This document shows positions 1 to 7,659 of a stretch of 23,158 nt of DNA, piece by piece (position 1 is the first letter of the stretch; the number at the start of each line of letters is the position of its first letter). Both the position numbers and the translations under genes were made by a program. Location: the NCBI GenBank assembly GCA_964433905.1, contig CAYSSM010000009.1:1-23158 (forward strand). Direction: 5' to 3'. This stretch comes from CAYSSM01 sp964433905 (lineage in GTDB: Bacteria; Patescibacteriota; UBA1384; UBA12157; JAENIV01). Under the pieces are notes generated by a model. That model saw only the letters and a list, made by a program, of their open reading frames with translations. It was not told where the DNA came from and made no database searches.

Positions 1-456
1 TATCGATTCGGCTACCGGCGCGCTGATTTCTAAATTTGGCGCTGAAGTAAAATTTTCAACCGAATAAAAGATATAGCCAACCAGACCTAAGAAAAACAAA
101 ATAACCACGGCCACAACCATTAATCTCGGTGTTAGCCAAACCCGGCTTTCTTTAATATGGCTGGACGGCGAAAGTTTTATTACCCCGGGAAATTCCCTTT
201 CTCTTTTATAGGCAGAGATTATCTCATCATGCGGCGCTTCTAAAAATTCGGCATATTTTGCTAAAAATCCGATCGTATAAACATCGGCCGGCAATTTATT
301 GTAATCACCATTTTCCAAAGCTTCAAGATACTTGAGCCGAACTTTAGTTTCCTCTTCGGCTTTTTCCAAGGTCAAGCGTTTTCTTTTTCGATAAGATTTT
401 AAGCGCTCGCCCAAGGTTTTATTGGGATAAATTTTTTTATGTGAAAAATCAGCCAC
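1..456 (-). CDS. RodZ-like HTH membrane protein (C-terminus cut by window edge)
   Basis: Partial gene; 152 residues are visible and the frame is still open at base 1. An N-terminal helix-turn-helix of the HTH_25 (RodZ-type) class occupies about residues 12-80: it opens with TLGERLKSYRKRKRLTLEKA and continues through YLEALENGDYNKLPADVYTIG, the usual signature of the family. A single membrane segment follows at about residues 110-132, then the start of an external region. I chose the GTG at 456 because an in-frame TAG lies at 472-474 and an AGAAGGG ribosome-binding sequence sits 10 nt upstream. RodZ family proteins link DNA- or MreB-binding N-termini to the envelope; whether this one acts in cell shape or is a pilus-locus regulator cannot be told. 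It is the last gene of the leftward pilus cluster. Confidence 0.8.
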   Translation of the reverse strand, partial: MADFSHKKIYPNKTLGERLKSYRKRKRLTLEKAEEETKVRLKYLEALENGDYNKLPADVYTIGFLAKYAEFLEAPHDEIISAYKREREFPGVIKLSPSSHIKESRVWLTPRLMVVAVVILFFLGLVGYIFYSVENFTSAPNLEISAPVAESI

Positions 457-499
457 AATTTTGGAACCCTTCTATAAAAAATAAACTCTGATTACTCTT

Positions 500-527
500 A
501 TTAAATCAAAGTTCATTAAATAGTCAA
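500..527 (-). promoter_or_regulatory. Candidate promoter for the RodZ-like gene
   Basis: Minus-strand TTGACT at 522-527 and TTTAAT at 500-505 are separated by 16 bp, about 45 bp upstream of the GTG at 456. It lies in the only sizeable gap (457-553) of the left end. The match is moderate and the region is AT-rich, so chance is possible. Confidence 0.4.
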
Positions 528-553
528 ATCTAACAGTGAAAATTTCTTTTAGG

Positions 554-751
554 TTACTTTTGAAAGCGGTGCTTAATTTTGTTCCAGGCATTCATATCCA
601 AGGCATTGGCGTTGGCATCGATAATCTGATTAGAAGGATTGGTAGCAATATTAACCTTGTTTTTTAAAAATATGGCTGCAAAAAAGAGACCAACAACAAA
701 AATAATAATCAACCCGCCGATAATTAGTTTATAATTTTTATCCTTAATCAA
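554..751 (-). CDS. Small single-span membrane protein of the pilus locus
   Basis: 65 aa. Not recognised as a named family. A short charged N-terminus (about 8 residues) is followed by one strongly hydrophobic segment at about residues 9-29 and a polar C-terminal tail rich in Asn and Lys, so it is probably a bitopic inner-membrane protein with the tail outside. The start is TTG at 749-751, supported by an AAGGAG at 758-763 with 6 nt spacing. That ribosome-binding site overlaps the stop codon of the PilO-like gene, indicating translational coupling. Its position at the end of the PilM/N/O block suggests an accessory assembly role (PilP would be the positional analogue), but no lipobox or PilP sequence signature is visible. 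Confidence 0.6.
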   Translation of the reverse strand: MIKDKNYKLIIGGLIIIFVVGLFFAAIFLKNKVNIATNPSNQIIDANANALDMNAWNKIKHRFQK

Positions 752-761
752 CGCCGACTCC

Positions 762-1379
762 TTATTTGGTGTAGACTTTAAGATTCATATTGGCAGAAGC
801 TTCCTTGTTAATTCCTTGCTGGGAAGTAATATTAAAACTGTTTATTAAAACATAATAGGGAATATTTTCAAGATTTTCGATAAATTGATTGATATTGGCA
901 AGATTTCCTTTTACTTCAATTGTATGGTCAACTCCGCTTAAAGTTTTTTTCTGGTTAGCCGGCGAATTTTCCGCCGCCTTCGGCAGCGCCGCAAAATTAA
1001 CGGAAATTTGAACGCCGGCAGAAACCGCAGCTTGCTCTAAAGTCCCTTGATAAGTCAGCAAGTCAGTTGCCGGCGGCAGAGCCCTTTTTATTTCAGCAGA
1101 ATATGGTGCAATTTCTTGCCAATTATTCTGAGTTTCGGCGCTAATAACACTGTTTTGCAAGGAAAGATAAATTAGATTTTGTTTTTCCGACATTTGTTTG
1201 GAAACATCTTTAATTTTTAAGACCATCAAAAAAATAACCAAGCCAGTGATAATGGCGGCAATAACAATAATTATCACTGACCGCTTAATGCGACACTGAA
1301 CAGCGATTTTTGGATCTTCAAGATAGACTTTGATTCCAGGCGATTTTTCGGTATTTTGCATAACAGGTGTTTGATTCAT
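762..1379 (-). CDS. pilO: PilO-like type IV pilus inner-membrane alignment protein
   Basis: 205 aa. The cytoplasmic N-terminus (about 32 residues) is followed by one membrane helix (about residues 33-54, very Ile/Val rich), a short coiled-coil-like segment, and a C-terminal alpha/beta region (about 95-205) of the ferredoxin-like type seen in PilO. The core includes YQGTLEQAAVSAGVQIS and VKGNLANINQFIENLENI, matching the PilO pattern of comparing a short-range element across strands. PilO dimerises with PilN and couples the cytoplasmic PilM/PilB machinery to the envelope. The ATG lies one base after the stop of the PilM-PilN gene, the expected gene order. Sequence identity to classical PilO is low, so the call rests on topology and position as well as sequence. 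Confidence 0.75.
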   Translation of the reverse strand: MNQTPVMQNTEKSPGIKVYLEDPKIAVQCRIKRSVIIIVIAAIITGLVIFLMVLKIKDVSKQMSEKQNLIYLSLQNSVISAETQNNWQEIAPYSAEIKRALPPATDLLTYQGTLEQAAVSAGVQISVNFAALPKAAENSPANQKKTLSGVDHTIEVKGNLANINQFIENLENIPYYVLINSFNITSQQGINKEASANMNLKVYTK

Positions 1380-1380
1380 T

Positions 1381-2814
1381 TTATTTCTTTAATGCCTCTT
1401 TTTTAACAACTAAATTGATGGTAAAATTAATATTTTTACTTTCCGAAAACGCCGATGAAGGCATCTGAACGGATTCGGTATAAGTCTGGTTTGCCAAAAG
1501 ATCGCGAAAATTAACTAACGCTTCCCTTGATTGAGCCGTGCCGGTCATATTGATCGTATTATTGGCGCTAAAATTAAGTTGCAGCAGTAATAGGCCAGAC
1601 GGTATTTGATCATTAATGCTTTTTAAAATTGGCGAGAAATAAACCATCTGATCCTCAAGAGATGCTTCAGTCTTCATAATCGGATTAATTTCTTGGATTT
1701 CTTTTTTAGTTTTACTTGCCTCCGACTCCTCGGAAAATCCGGGAGCTTGTTTTAAAGACAGCATTTGATTGTCAGCTTTTGTTGAGAGAAATTTTAATAA
1801 TATCCATGTGCCCAAAAAAAGCATCATAAATAATAAGGAGGTAATTACGATAATATTAGCGATGCCTCCATAAAAGAGCAGACTTCTTTTTTCTTGAGAG
1901 GCCTCACGAGCGGAAACCGGCATCAGCGACAAACTCAAGTCCTGCTTTTGGTCAAACATCGCTCTGATACCCACCCCTAAGAGAGCAAGCGATGAATTAT
2001 TATACCCTTGAAGTTTAAAAATGTCACTGGCTAACTTTGTTTTGATTCCCAACTCTTTACCTAAACGCTCGGCCATTTCCGCATTAACGGCAGGTCCATC
2101 CAAAATAACGCTTTCAATTTTGTCTTCATTTTTTTCGGTTAAATAAAAATTTGTGACGCGCCGTATCTCCGATAATATTGATTTAATGGCATCTTTTTCA
2201 TCTGTTGAAATTTGGTATTCACGGGCAAATCTGGAAAATCCCTGATTAATAATGACTGAACAAAGCGTATCGCCTTCAATGTTTAAGACCAAAGTGTTAG
2301 AGGTGCTGCCAAAAACTCTCGCTACAGAAGCGCTTCTCGGTTCAATCGCCACCGGCACAACACCGATCGTCGTGAAGGCTTCTAAGTAAGCGTTTAAGTT
2401 ATTTCTTGAAATCGAGGAAATCATCACTTCTTTACCGGAATTTTTGCTTGTGGTCTGAATTTCCTGCCAGCCCCAGGAGATATCCGAGCGGTCACCTGGC
2501 AAAAAAGAATTGGCGTTGATATCTACCGCCTGACCGAGATCTTCGCTTGAAAGGTTAGGAAAAGTTTTATAAGCCGTATAAACTAAATTTTCAGGAATCG
2601 TCACAATCCAATGAGAACTGTTGAATTTGTTGCTTTTTAAAAAATTTGAAAGACTGGAACTAAACTGAGCGGCATCTTCAATCTTACCATTATTGACAAT
2701 ACCTTCTGGCAACTGAACTTCGGCAATTTTAATTACCTTTAAGCTACTGCCAACCCGGCCGACTTTAATCGCCCTAATATATTTTGAACTAATTTCCAAA
2801 CCGGAAACATCCAC
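1381..2814 (-). CDS. PilM-PilN fusion protein (N-terminal end in scaffold gap)
   Basis: 477 codons are visible up to the N run. The N-terminal two thirds is a PilM-like actin-fold domain: it opens with GLEISSKYIRAIKV (the phosphate-1 motif of PilM/FtsA relatives), contains the LVLNIEGDTLCSVII strand and ends with LALLGVGIRAM. A PilN domain follows in the same frame: LSLMPVSAREA corresponds to the INLLP motif that PilM normally binds in PilN, then one membrane helix (about visible residues 310-332) and a periplasmic alpha/beta domain. PilM and PilN are separate in Proteobacteria; here the partners are covalently joined. The first visible codon is GTG, directly at the gap edge; it could be the start, but PilM proteins usually have a few more residues, so I treat the 5' end as missing. 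Apparent continuity with the upstream PilX-like frame across the gap is an artefact. Confidence 0.85.
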   Translation of the reverse strand: MDVSGLEISSKYIRAIKVGRVGSSLKVIKIAEVQLPEGIVNNGKIEDAAQFSSSLSNFLKSNKFNSSHWIVTIPENLVYTAYKTFPNLSSEDLGQAVDINANSFLPGDRSDISWGWQEIQTTSKNSGKEVMISSISRNNLNAYLEAFTTIGVVPVAIEPRSASVARVFGSTSNTLVLNIEGDTLCSVIINQGFSRFAREYQISTDEKDAIKSILSEIRRVTNFYLTEKNEDKIESVILDGPAVNAEMAERLGKELGIKTKLASDIFKLQGYNNSSLALLGVGIRAMFDQKQDLSLSLMPVSAREASQEKRSLLFYGGIANIIVITSLLFMMLFLGTWILLKFLSTKADNQMLSLKQAPGFSEESEASKTKKEIQEINPIMKTEASLEDQMVYFSPILKSINDQIPSGLLLLQLNFSANNTINMTGTAQSREALVNFRDLLANQTYTESVQMPSSAFSESKNINFTINLVVKKEALKK

Positions 2815-2914
2815 NNNNNNNNNNNNNNNNNNNNNNNNNNNNNNNNNNNNNNNNNNNNNNNNNNNNNNNNNNNNNNNNNNNNNNNNNNNNNNNNNNNNNN
2901 NNNNNNNNNNNNNN
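2815..2914. other. Assembly gap of 100 N
   Basis: Exactly 100 N, the conventional filler for a scaffold gap of unknown length. It hides the end of the PilX-like gene and probably the first codons of PilM-PilN. The true missing length need not be 100. Confidence 0.98.
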
Positions 2915-3300
2915 TGGATATTTATAACTTCATTATTAATAATTACGGTTGCCCTAATCTTTCGGTATGTCTTACCGACATTTCCCGTTGAAGTGATTTG
3001 ATAGGGCACGCTACCGCTTATTTCAATTGTACAATTTCCAAGCCCATTCGTAAATGGCGGCGGCACGGAAAAATTTGCCCGCGCCATCCGCATCAAAGTA
3101 TTTTCAAGACAGCTTTCCGAAAGACCGTAAGCTTGAGCCGACTGCTTACTGGCAAGAGCAATGTTCACCTGCGTTGAACCGATAGCGGCAATAGCCAAAC
3201 CAATCGCCAAGGTAGCCGCCGTTACCATCAAGATGGCAACTAAAAGAGCCTGTCCTCCTCTAAAATTTGCTTTTAAATTTTGCGTTTTAATTTTTCTCAT
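2915..3300 (-). CDS. PilX/GspK-like minor pilin (C-terminus in gap)
   Basis: 128 codons are visible. A basic leader ends in FRGG and is followed by QALLVAILMVTAATLAIGL, a pilin-type hydrophobic N-terminal helix; the expected glutamate at position 5 of the mature pilin is absent. Lack of Glu5 is characteristic of PilX/GspK-type minor pilins that sit at the tip of the fibre rather than packing inside it. The mature part includes a SESCLENTLMRMA helix and a beta-rich region with a CTIEI strand. The ATG at 3300 overlaps the preceding stop codon in an ATGA arrangement, so translation is coupled to the PilW-like gene. The frame runs into the N gap; proteins of this type usually end within a few to some tens of residues of this point. 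Confidence 0.75.
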
Positions 3301-3791
3301 TTTCCCCTGCTTAAAGCGGATATTTCAAAATCTTGGAAATAGCCGTTTTCCTTAAACTTAACCTTAAACCTTGCTTGAATACTATTAACAGAACCATTGG
3401 TAACCTTTGAAAATATGTTTTCGCCGACATTAATCGGCAATATTTCCACTCTATCGGTGGTTAAAGGTATTGGACCCGCACCTTCATTGTAAAATATTTG
3501 ATTTCCGGATAAAGCGTAAGTTACGGCAACGCCTGAAATAGTTAAACTGACGCTATCAGCCGGATAGCTGCCGTTTATCGCACTGGCATTTTGGACTGAA
3601 TATAACAGCTTATCGGAAAAAATTCGACCGTTGGTAACTGCTTCCCCTTGACCGTAAGTCGCGCTTCGATTTTGGACAACCCGAGTTACCAAATCAATGA
3701 CAACAATTAAAACAATGGCGGTAATCGATAAATAAACCAGCAGTTCAACCAAAGTCATGCCTTGCTTTTTGGAAATATTATGTGTCTTCAT
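3297..3791 (-). CDS. PilW/GspJ-like minor prepilin
   Basis: 164 aa from the ATG at 3791. An upstream in-frame TTG at 3803 is possible, but the ATG overlaps the previous stop as TAATG, the typical coupled start. The leader KTHNISKKQG is followed by MTLVELLVYLSITAIVLIV, a class III prepilin signal cut after Gly with Glu at +5. The mature domain is beta-rich (NGRIFSDKLLYSVQNAS, VSLTISGVAVTYAL), the usual PilW/GspJ fold. Such minor pilins prime pilus assembly together with GspH-, GspI- and GspK-like partners, and the four neighbours 5829-6278, 3791-5824, this gene and 2915-3300 give that H-I-J-K order. Confidence 0.82.
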   Translation of the reverse strand: MKTHNISKKQGMTLVELLVYLSITAIVLIVVIDLVTRVVQNRSATYGQGEAVTNGRIFSDKLLYSVQNASAINGSYPADSVSLTISGVAVTYALSGNQIFYNEGAGPIPLTTDRVEILPINVGENIFSKVTNGSVNSIQARFKVKFKENGYFQDFEISALSRGK

Positions 3792-5824
3792 TATTTTGAC
3801 CAATTTATTTTAATCAAATCGACTTTAGGGGTTATTGTTTGATCAGTTGTTACCAGCCTAATCTTGTAGCGAAGATATCTGGATGGCTGAACGGTGCTGG
3901 CATCGTAAAGACCGGTTCTGATATTCCAACTATGGGTAGTCTCCCCGGTAGCCAATTCATACCAATCCAACGGACCGCCCGTGCCGGCCGGTCCTTGATA
4001 ATTCCAAGTAATATTATCGTTATTGGCCGCTAATTGAACATAAACTTTAGTATTGGCGTTTAAGGCTTCATTAAGATTTACCACCATATAATGAAAGCCG
4101 CCCCCTTGAGAATTTCCGCTATCCAAACTTGATGAAATTATTTCTCCATTTAAAGCATAAAGTGAGCCGCTGACTAGAAGATAATAAGATAAATCAATAA
4201 AAGGTGAATCGGTAAAATTAAGTCCGCCGTTGGCCGAACGAGTGGTAAAAGCGTTTGCGCCGAGCCAGTTAATATCGTTATAGGGCGCGCTATTAGGGTT
4301 GGAAACATTCAACATTAAATAATTTCGGTTAGAACTTGAGCCCGGTGAAGAAAAATATAAACGGTACTGACTGCCAGCAGTTAAATTAACTGCCGAGTTG
4401 AAATTATGAGTTCTCCACGCAAAGGTAGTACCGATTCCTGTCGGTGTCGCTAAAAAAGTTTCATTGTTAATCAAAGTCGTGCCGGCCGTTATGTCTTGTA
4501 AAGTTACATATAAACTATCATTTGGCTCTTGATTTGAAGATAACGCCATATACAAACCGACTCCGCTGACGGTTTTGTTCATCGGCAGGCTAAAAGTTTC
4601 TCCTTCAAAATTATTGCCGTAGATTGAACGGGTGGCCCGGTTATCGTAGGGATTGCCTTCGAAAGTGCCGTCATTAAATCCCAAAACATAGAGCGGCTGG
4701 CTATTTCTTATTTGCCAGGACACGCCATTGTATCTTAAAGTATTTGCCGCCGGATCAGGTTGATCGTTTTGAGGAACGATTCCCGCTACGGGAGAAGTCG
4801 AGCGAATATCAATATAGCGATTGCCAGCCGGCGGGCTGCCGGAATCATATTGGACGACAAAATAATAAATGCCACCAGCAGTGACAGCCGCAGGACTGGG
4901 TAAATTTACCGTCTGCCAACCGGTAGCGCTAAAGTTGGCAGTTGCCGATGAAATATATGTACCGGAAGGATTGCCCGGATTCAAAGGATTATCGGCTTGT
5001 AAACCGTAGCGGTAATAGACCTGGTTTCCTCTGGAGACAGCGTGAATATAAAATCTTAACTGATTGACACTGCCGCTTTTTTGAGCCGTAAAGCGCATCG
5101 CCAGCCGATATGCCGGATTATTAAGCCGATAAATAGTCGTAACGGAATTGCTGACAAATTCATTGCCGTAAGGAACGGCTCCGCCGCCCGGTATTTGACC
5201 CAATCTCAATGAACCGGGAACCGTGACTGAATCAATGTCTCCCGACGGCACAAAATTTGTTGTCGTTGAATAAAATTTGTTGGCCGGCGGATCCTGCCAA
5301 GTGATAGCGCCGCTGCCACCCGACCAATCGGTCTGCAAAAAGCGTGAATTGGCCCATCGGCTAAAATAATCTATTGAACTAATTCCCGTCGAACCGGGCC
5401 AAGCCACCGTTACGGTAATCTTCTGGGTCGAAGGATCGTCCCGTAAAGCATTGTAAGTTTCCTCAATTTCACCCGCGCCGTTAACGATTGTCCTCGAAAC
5501 ATTGTCAATAACTATTCGGCGGTTAAAACTGATATTATTTAGATTTACAGTTTCACTATTTTCAATAATCTGCCAGGAATCAACATTTTTTTCAATATGA
5601 TACGGCACAGCTTTATTTACCCTGTAAATATTGTTCCAATTTTCTTCTTTAAGTTGTTTGGCCGCTTCAACTGTTTCCTGAGTTAACATTTTGGCGACAT
5701 CGGATTTTCCCGTCTCGGAGGTACCTTTTACCCCAACCAAAAATAATGGGATGATTGCCGAAAGCAAGATCCCGATTACTCCAACGCCTATTATTGTTTC
5801 AACTAATAATTGTCCTTTTTTCAT
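3791..5824 (-). CDS. Giant pseudopilin (GspI position) with large beta-rich C-terminal region
   Basis: 677 aa, against about 120-200 for ordinary minor pilins. Residues 1-34 are a prepilin leader: MKKG then QLLVETIIGVGVIGILLSAI, with Glu at +5. Residues about 35-140 resemble a normal pilin head. The rest is an extension of three apparent beta-sandwich modules: about 219-385 (contains SGSVNQLRFYIHAV, GTYISSATANF, GGIYYFVVQYD), about 395-555 (NKTVSGVGLYMAL, GSQYRLYFSSPG) and about 560-677. Modules 1 and 2 share a layout of strand, 'attenuated' loop, then a Tyr-rich strand, and resemble carbohydrate-binding or jelly-roll domains in general appearance; no family is claimed. Position between GspH- and PilW-like genes implies a place in the tip complex, so an adhesin role is a reasonable inference. 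Start ATG at 5824 with only a weak upstream AGGA. Confidence 0.8.
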   Translation of the reverse strand: MKKGQLLVETIIGVGVIGILLSAIIPLFLVGVKGTSETGKSDVAKMLTQETVEAAKQLKEENWNNIYRVNKAVPYHIEKNVDSWQIIENSETVNLNNISFNRRIVIDNVSRTIVNGAGEIEETYNALRDDPSTQKITVTVAWPGSTGISSIDYFSRWANSRFLQTDWSGGSGAITWQDPPANKFYSTTTNFVPSGDIDSVTVPGSLRLGQIPGGGAVPYGNEFVSNSVTTIYRLNNPAYRLAMRFTAQKSGSVNQLRFYIHAVSRGNQVYYRYGLQADNPLNPGNPSGTYISSATANFSATGWQTVNLPSPAAVTAGGIYYFVVQYDSGSPPAGNRYIDIRSTSPVAGIVPQNDQPDPAANTLRYNGVSWQIRNSQPLYVLGFNDGTFEGNPYDNRATRSIYGNNFEGETFSLPMNKTVSGVGLYMALSSNQEPNDSLYVTLQDITAGTTLINNETFLATPTGIGTTFAWRTHNFNSAVNLTAGSQYRLYFSSPGSSSNRNYLMLNVSNPNSAPYNDINWLGANAFTTRSANGGLNFTDSPFIDLSYYLLVSGSLYALNGEIISSSLDSGNSQGGGFHYMVVNLNEALNANTKVYVQLAANNDNITWNYQGPAGTGGPLDWYELATGETTHSWNIRTGLYDASTVQPSRYLRYKIRLVTTDQTITPKVDLIKINWSK

Positions 5825-5828
5825 TGAT

Positions 5829-6278
5829 CTAATAATTAATCCTTCCCTCAGAATTTATTTCAATCATAATATCGTTTGGGCTTGCTCCGGAAATGGTTAT
5901 TGAGCCGGAATTACTAGTTTTGCCAATTCTTTTGCTAAATAATACCTCGGCACCGCCGCTAACCAGACTCCAACTGGCAGCGGTGTTATTTGCTAAAGTT
6001 TTGTTTTGATTGCCTACCGCTCCTTCAATGAAACCAGTTCCACTATCGGCAAAAATTACCACGCGATTATTTTCTAAATGAACGCCCCATGCTTTGTCGT
6101 CAACCTCCGCCATCGAATTGGCTTGAGCTTCCAAGAGAGCTTGAACAACAATTGTTTTAGAACTGTCAACATCGGACGCCTTACTGTAAGAAACGATTCC
6201 CAATGACGAAAAACCAACGAGAATCATAAGAACAGCGATAACAATTAATAGCTCAATTAAAGTGTATCCCTTTTTCAT
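5829..6278 (-). CDS. GspH/FimT-like minor prepilin
   Basis: 149 aa. MKKG is followed by YTLIELLIVIAVLMILVGFS, a textbook class III prepilin signal with Glu at +5 of the mature chain. The helix continues through SKASDVDSSKTIVVQALLEA, where GspH/FimT proteins carry the conserved helix, and the C-terminal part is a small beta domain (WGVHLENNRVVIFAD, GSITISGASPNDIMIEIN). The closing 'EINSEGRI' resembles the 'I.....G.' ending of GspH-type pilins. It is the first of four consecutive minor pilin genes and lies 4 nt from the giant pseudopilin, so they are very likely made together. Separated from PilC by 79 bp of AT-rich sequence (6279-6357) containing repeats of the TTTGATTTTTGA type. Confidence 0.85.
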   Translation of the reverse strand: MKKGYTLIELLIVIAVLMILVGFSSLGIVSYSKASDVDSSKTIVVQALLEAQANSMAEVDDKAWGVHLENNRVVIFADSGTGFIEGAVGNQNKTLANNTAASWSLVSGGAEVLFSKRIGKTSNSGSITISGASPNDIMIEINSEGRINY

Positions 6279-6357
6279 CGGAAATTTTTTATTTATTATA
6301 TTTTTTTAATTTTTATCTGTCATTTTGATTTTTGATCTTTGATATTTGATTTTACTT

Positions 6358-7560
6358 TTATATCGTTCCTATTAGCTGATAAATCGGCACGACTATTGAA
6401 ATTGCCATCCCGCCGATTAACAAACCGACAATTACCATCAAAACCGGTTCGACAAAACCAGCCAGAGTTTTTAAAGTATTATCCGCCTGCTCTTCATAAA
6501 AATCGGCTAAACCGCCTAATAAAGTATCCAATTGGCCGGTTTTTTCACCCACCGAAATCACCGAAACTAAAATTCCGGGAAAATATTTTTCCGAGCCCCT
6601 GAAAGCATTGGCCAAAGAAACGCCTTTAATAATTTTTTCTTTAGCATCCAAGACAACTTTTTTATAAATCGGTAAGCTCATGCCGCCGGCAGTAATATCT
6701 AAAACTTTATTGATAGGAAGACCGCTGCCCAAAAGTCCGCCGGCGGTCCTACAAAAGCGTACTAATTCCATTTGTTTTAATAGATTTGAAGAAATCGGCA
6801 ACCGGAAAAGAATTTTTTTAAAAAATGTTCGGACCGGTTTTAACCGAAGAATAATCGCCATTATAATCAACGATCCAAGCGTAACAGCAATAGTCAGAAT
6901 TGGATTATATGAGGCAATTTTAGCCAAGAAAAAAATTATTTTTGTGGTTAATGGTATTTTTAAGGTCGAACTGGAAAAAACTGTCGCCAATTTTGGAATA
7001 ACAAAAGTAATAATCAAAATCATAACCCCGACAACACCGATTATCAGTACCACCGGATAAATAAGCGCATTTTTCACTTTTGAAATTAACGAATATTCTT
7101 TTTTCATCTGAATCGACAACCGGTTGAGAGATTCATCCAATTTTCCCGATTCTTCGCCGGCTTTGACCAAGTTGACAAATACCTGATCAAATTCCTTAGG
7201 ATAATGACTTAAGCTCTCACTCAAAGGTTTGCCATTCTCGATGGAAAATTTTAAATCGGTTAAGATTGATTGAAAATAGGGATTTCTGGTTTCTTGGGAA
7301 ATAACATCTAAAGCCTTGATTAAATTGACACCTGCCTTCATCATCGTCGCCAAATTGCCAACAAAATTAATCTTATCGGTATGGGAAATCTTGCGTGAAA
7401 TAGTCCAGCCCCTCAGACCGGAAGTTTTTTCTTTAACCGAAACAACTAAAAGATTTTCACTCTTTAGATAGTCAATAACTTTTTCTCTGTCAATTGCTTC
7501 CATTTCGCCGCGTTTAACACTGCTATTTGCATCGGCGGCAACATATTCGAAAAAAGGCAN
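6358..7560 (-). CDS. pilC: PilC/GspF inner-membrane platform protein
   Basis: Full length is inferred as 400 aa. The first ATG inside sequenced DNA is at 7503, but the frame stays open to the gap and reads PFFEYVAADANSSVKRGE just before it, which is the conserved N-terminal strand region of GspF/PilC. The two bases before CCT are TG at the gap edge, so the real start ATG most likely has its A at 7560 inside the N run. Two GspF (T2SF) domains are visible: about residues 55-180 (VGNLATMMKAGVNLIKALD) and 255-380 (RTAGGLLGSGLPINKVLD), each followed by membrane helices, with the conserved VSVGEKTGQLDTLLGGLADF near the end. PilC sits in the inner membrane and couples ATP hydrolysis by PilB to pilin addition. 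It directly follows PilB, as usual. Confidence 0.93.
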   Translation of the reverse strand, partial: XPFFEYVAADANSSVKRGEMEAIDREKVIDYLKSENLLVVSVKEKTSGLRGWTISRKISHTDKINFVGNLATMMKAGVNLIKALDVISQETRNPYFQSILTDLKFSIENGKPLSESLSHYPKEFDQVFVNLVKAGEESGKLDESLNRLSIQMKKEYSLISKVKNALIYPVVLIIGVVGVMILIITFVIPKLATVFSSSTLKIPLTTKIIFFLAKIASYNPILTIAVTLGSLIIMAIILRLKPVRTFFKKILFRLPISSNLLKQMELVRFCRTAGGLLGSGLPINKVLDITAGGMSLPIYKKVVLDAKEKIIKGVSLANAFRGSEKYFPGILVSVISVGEKTGQLDTLLGGLADFYEEQADNTLKTLAGFVEPVLMVIVGLLIGGMAISIVVPIYQLIGTI

Positions 7561-7659
7561 NNNNNNNNNNNNNNNNNNNNNNNNNNNNNNNNNNNNNNNN
7601 NNNNNNNNNNNNNNNNNNNNNNNNNNNNNNNNNNNNNNNNNNNNNNNNNNNNNNNNNNN
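7560..7659. other. Assembly gap of 100 N
   Basis: Exactly 100 N. It removes the last codons of PilB (whose visible sequence stops at IEDGFRK, normally followed by some 10-20 residues) and the first base of the probable PilC start codon. Because so little of either gene is missing, the true gap may be short. Confidence 0.98.
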
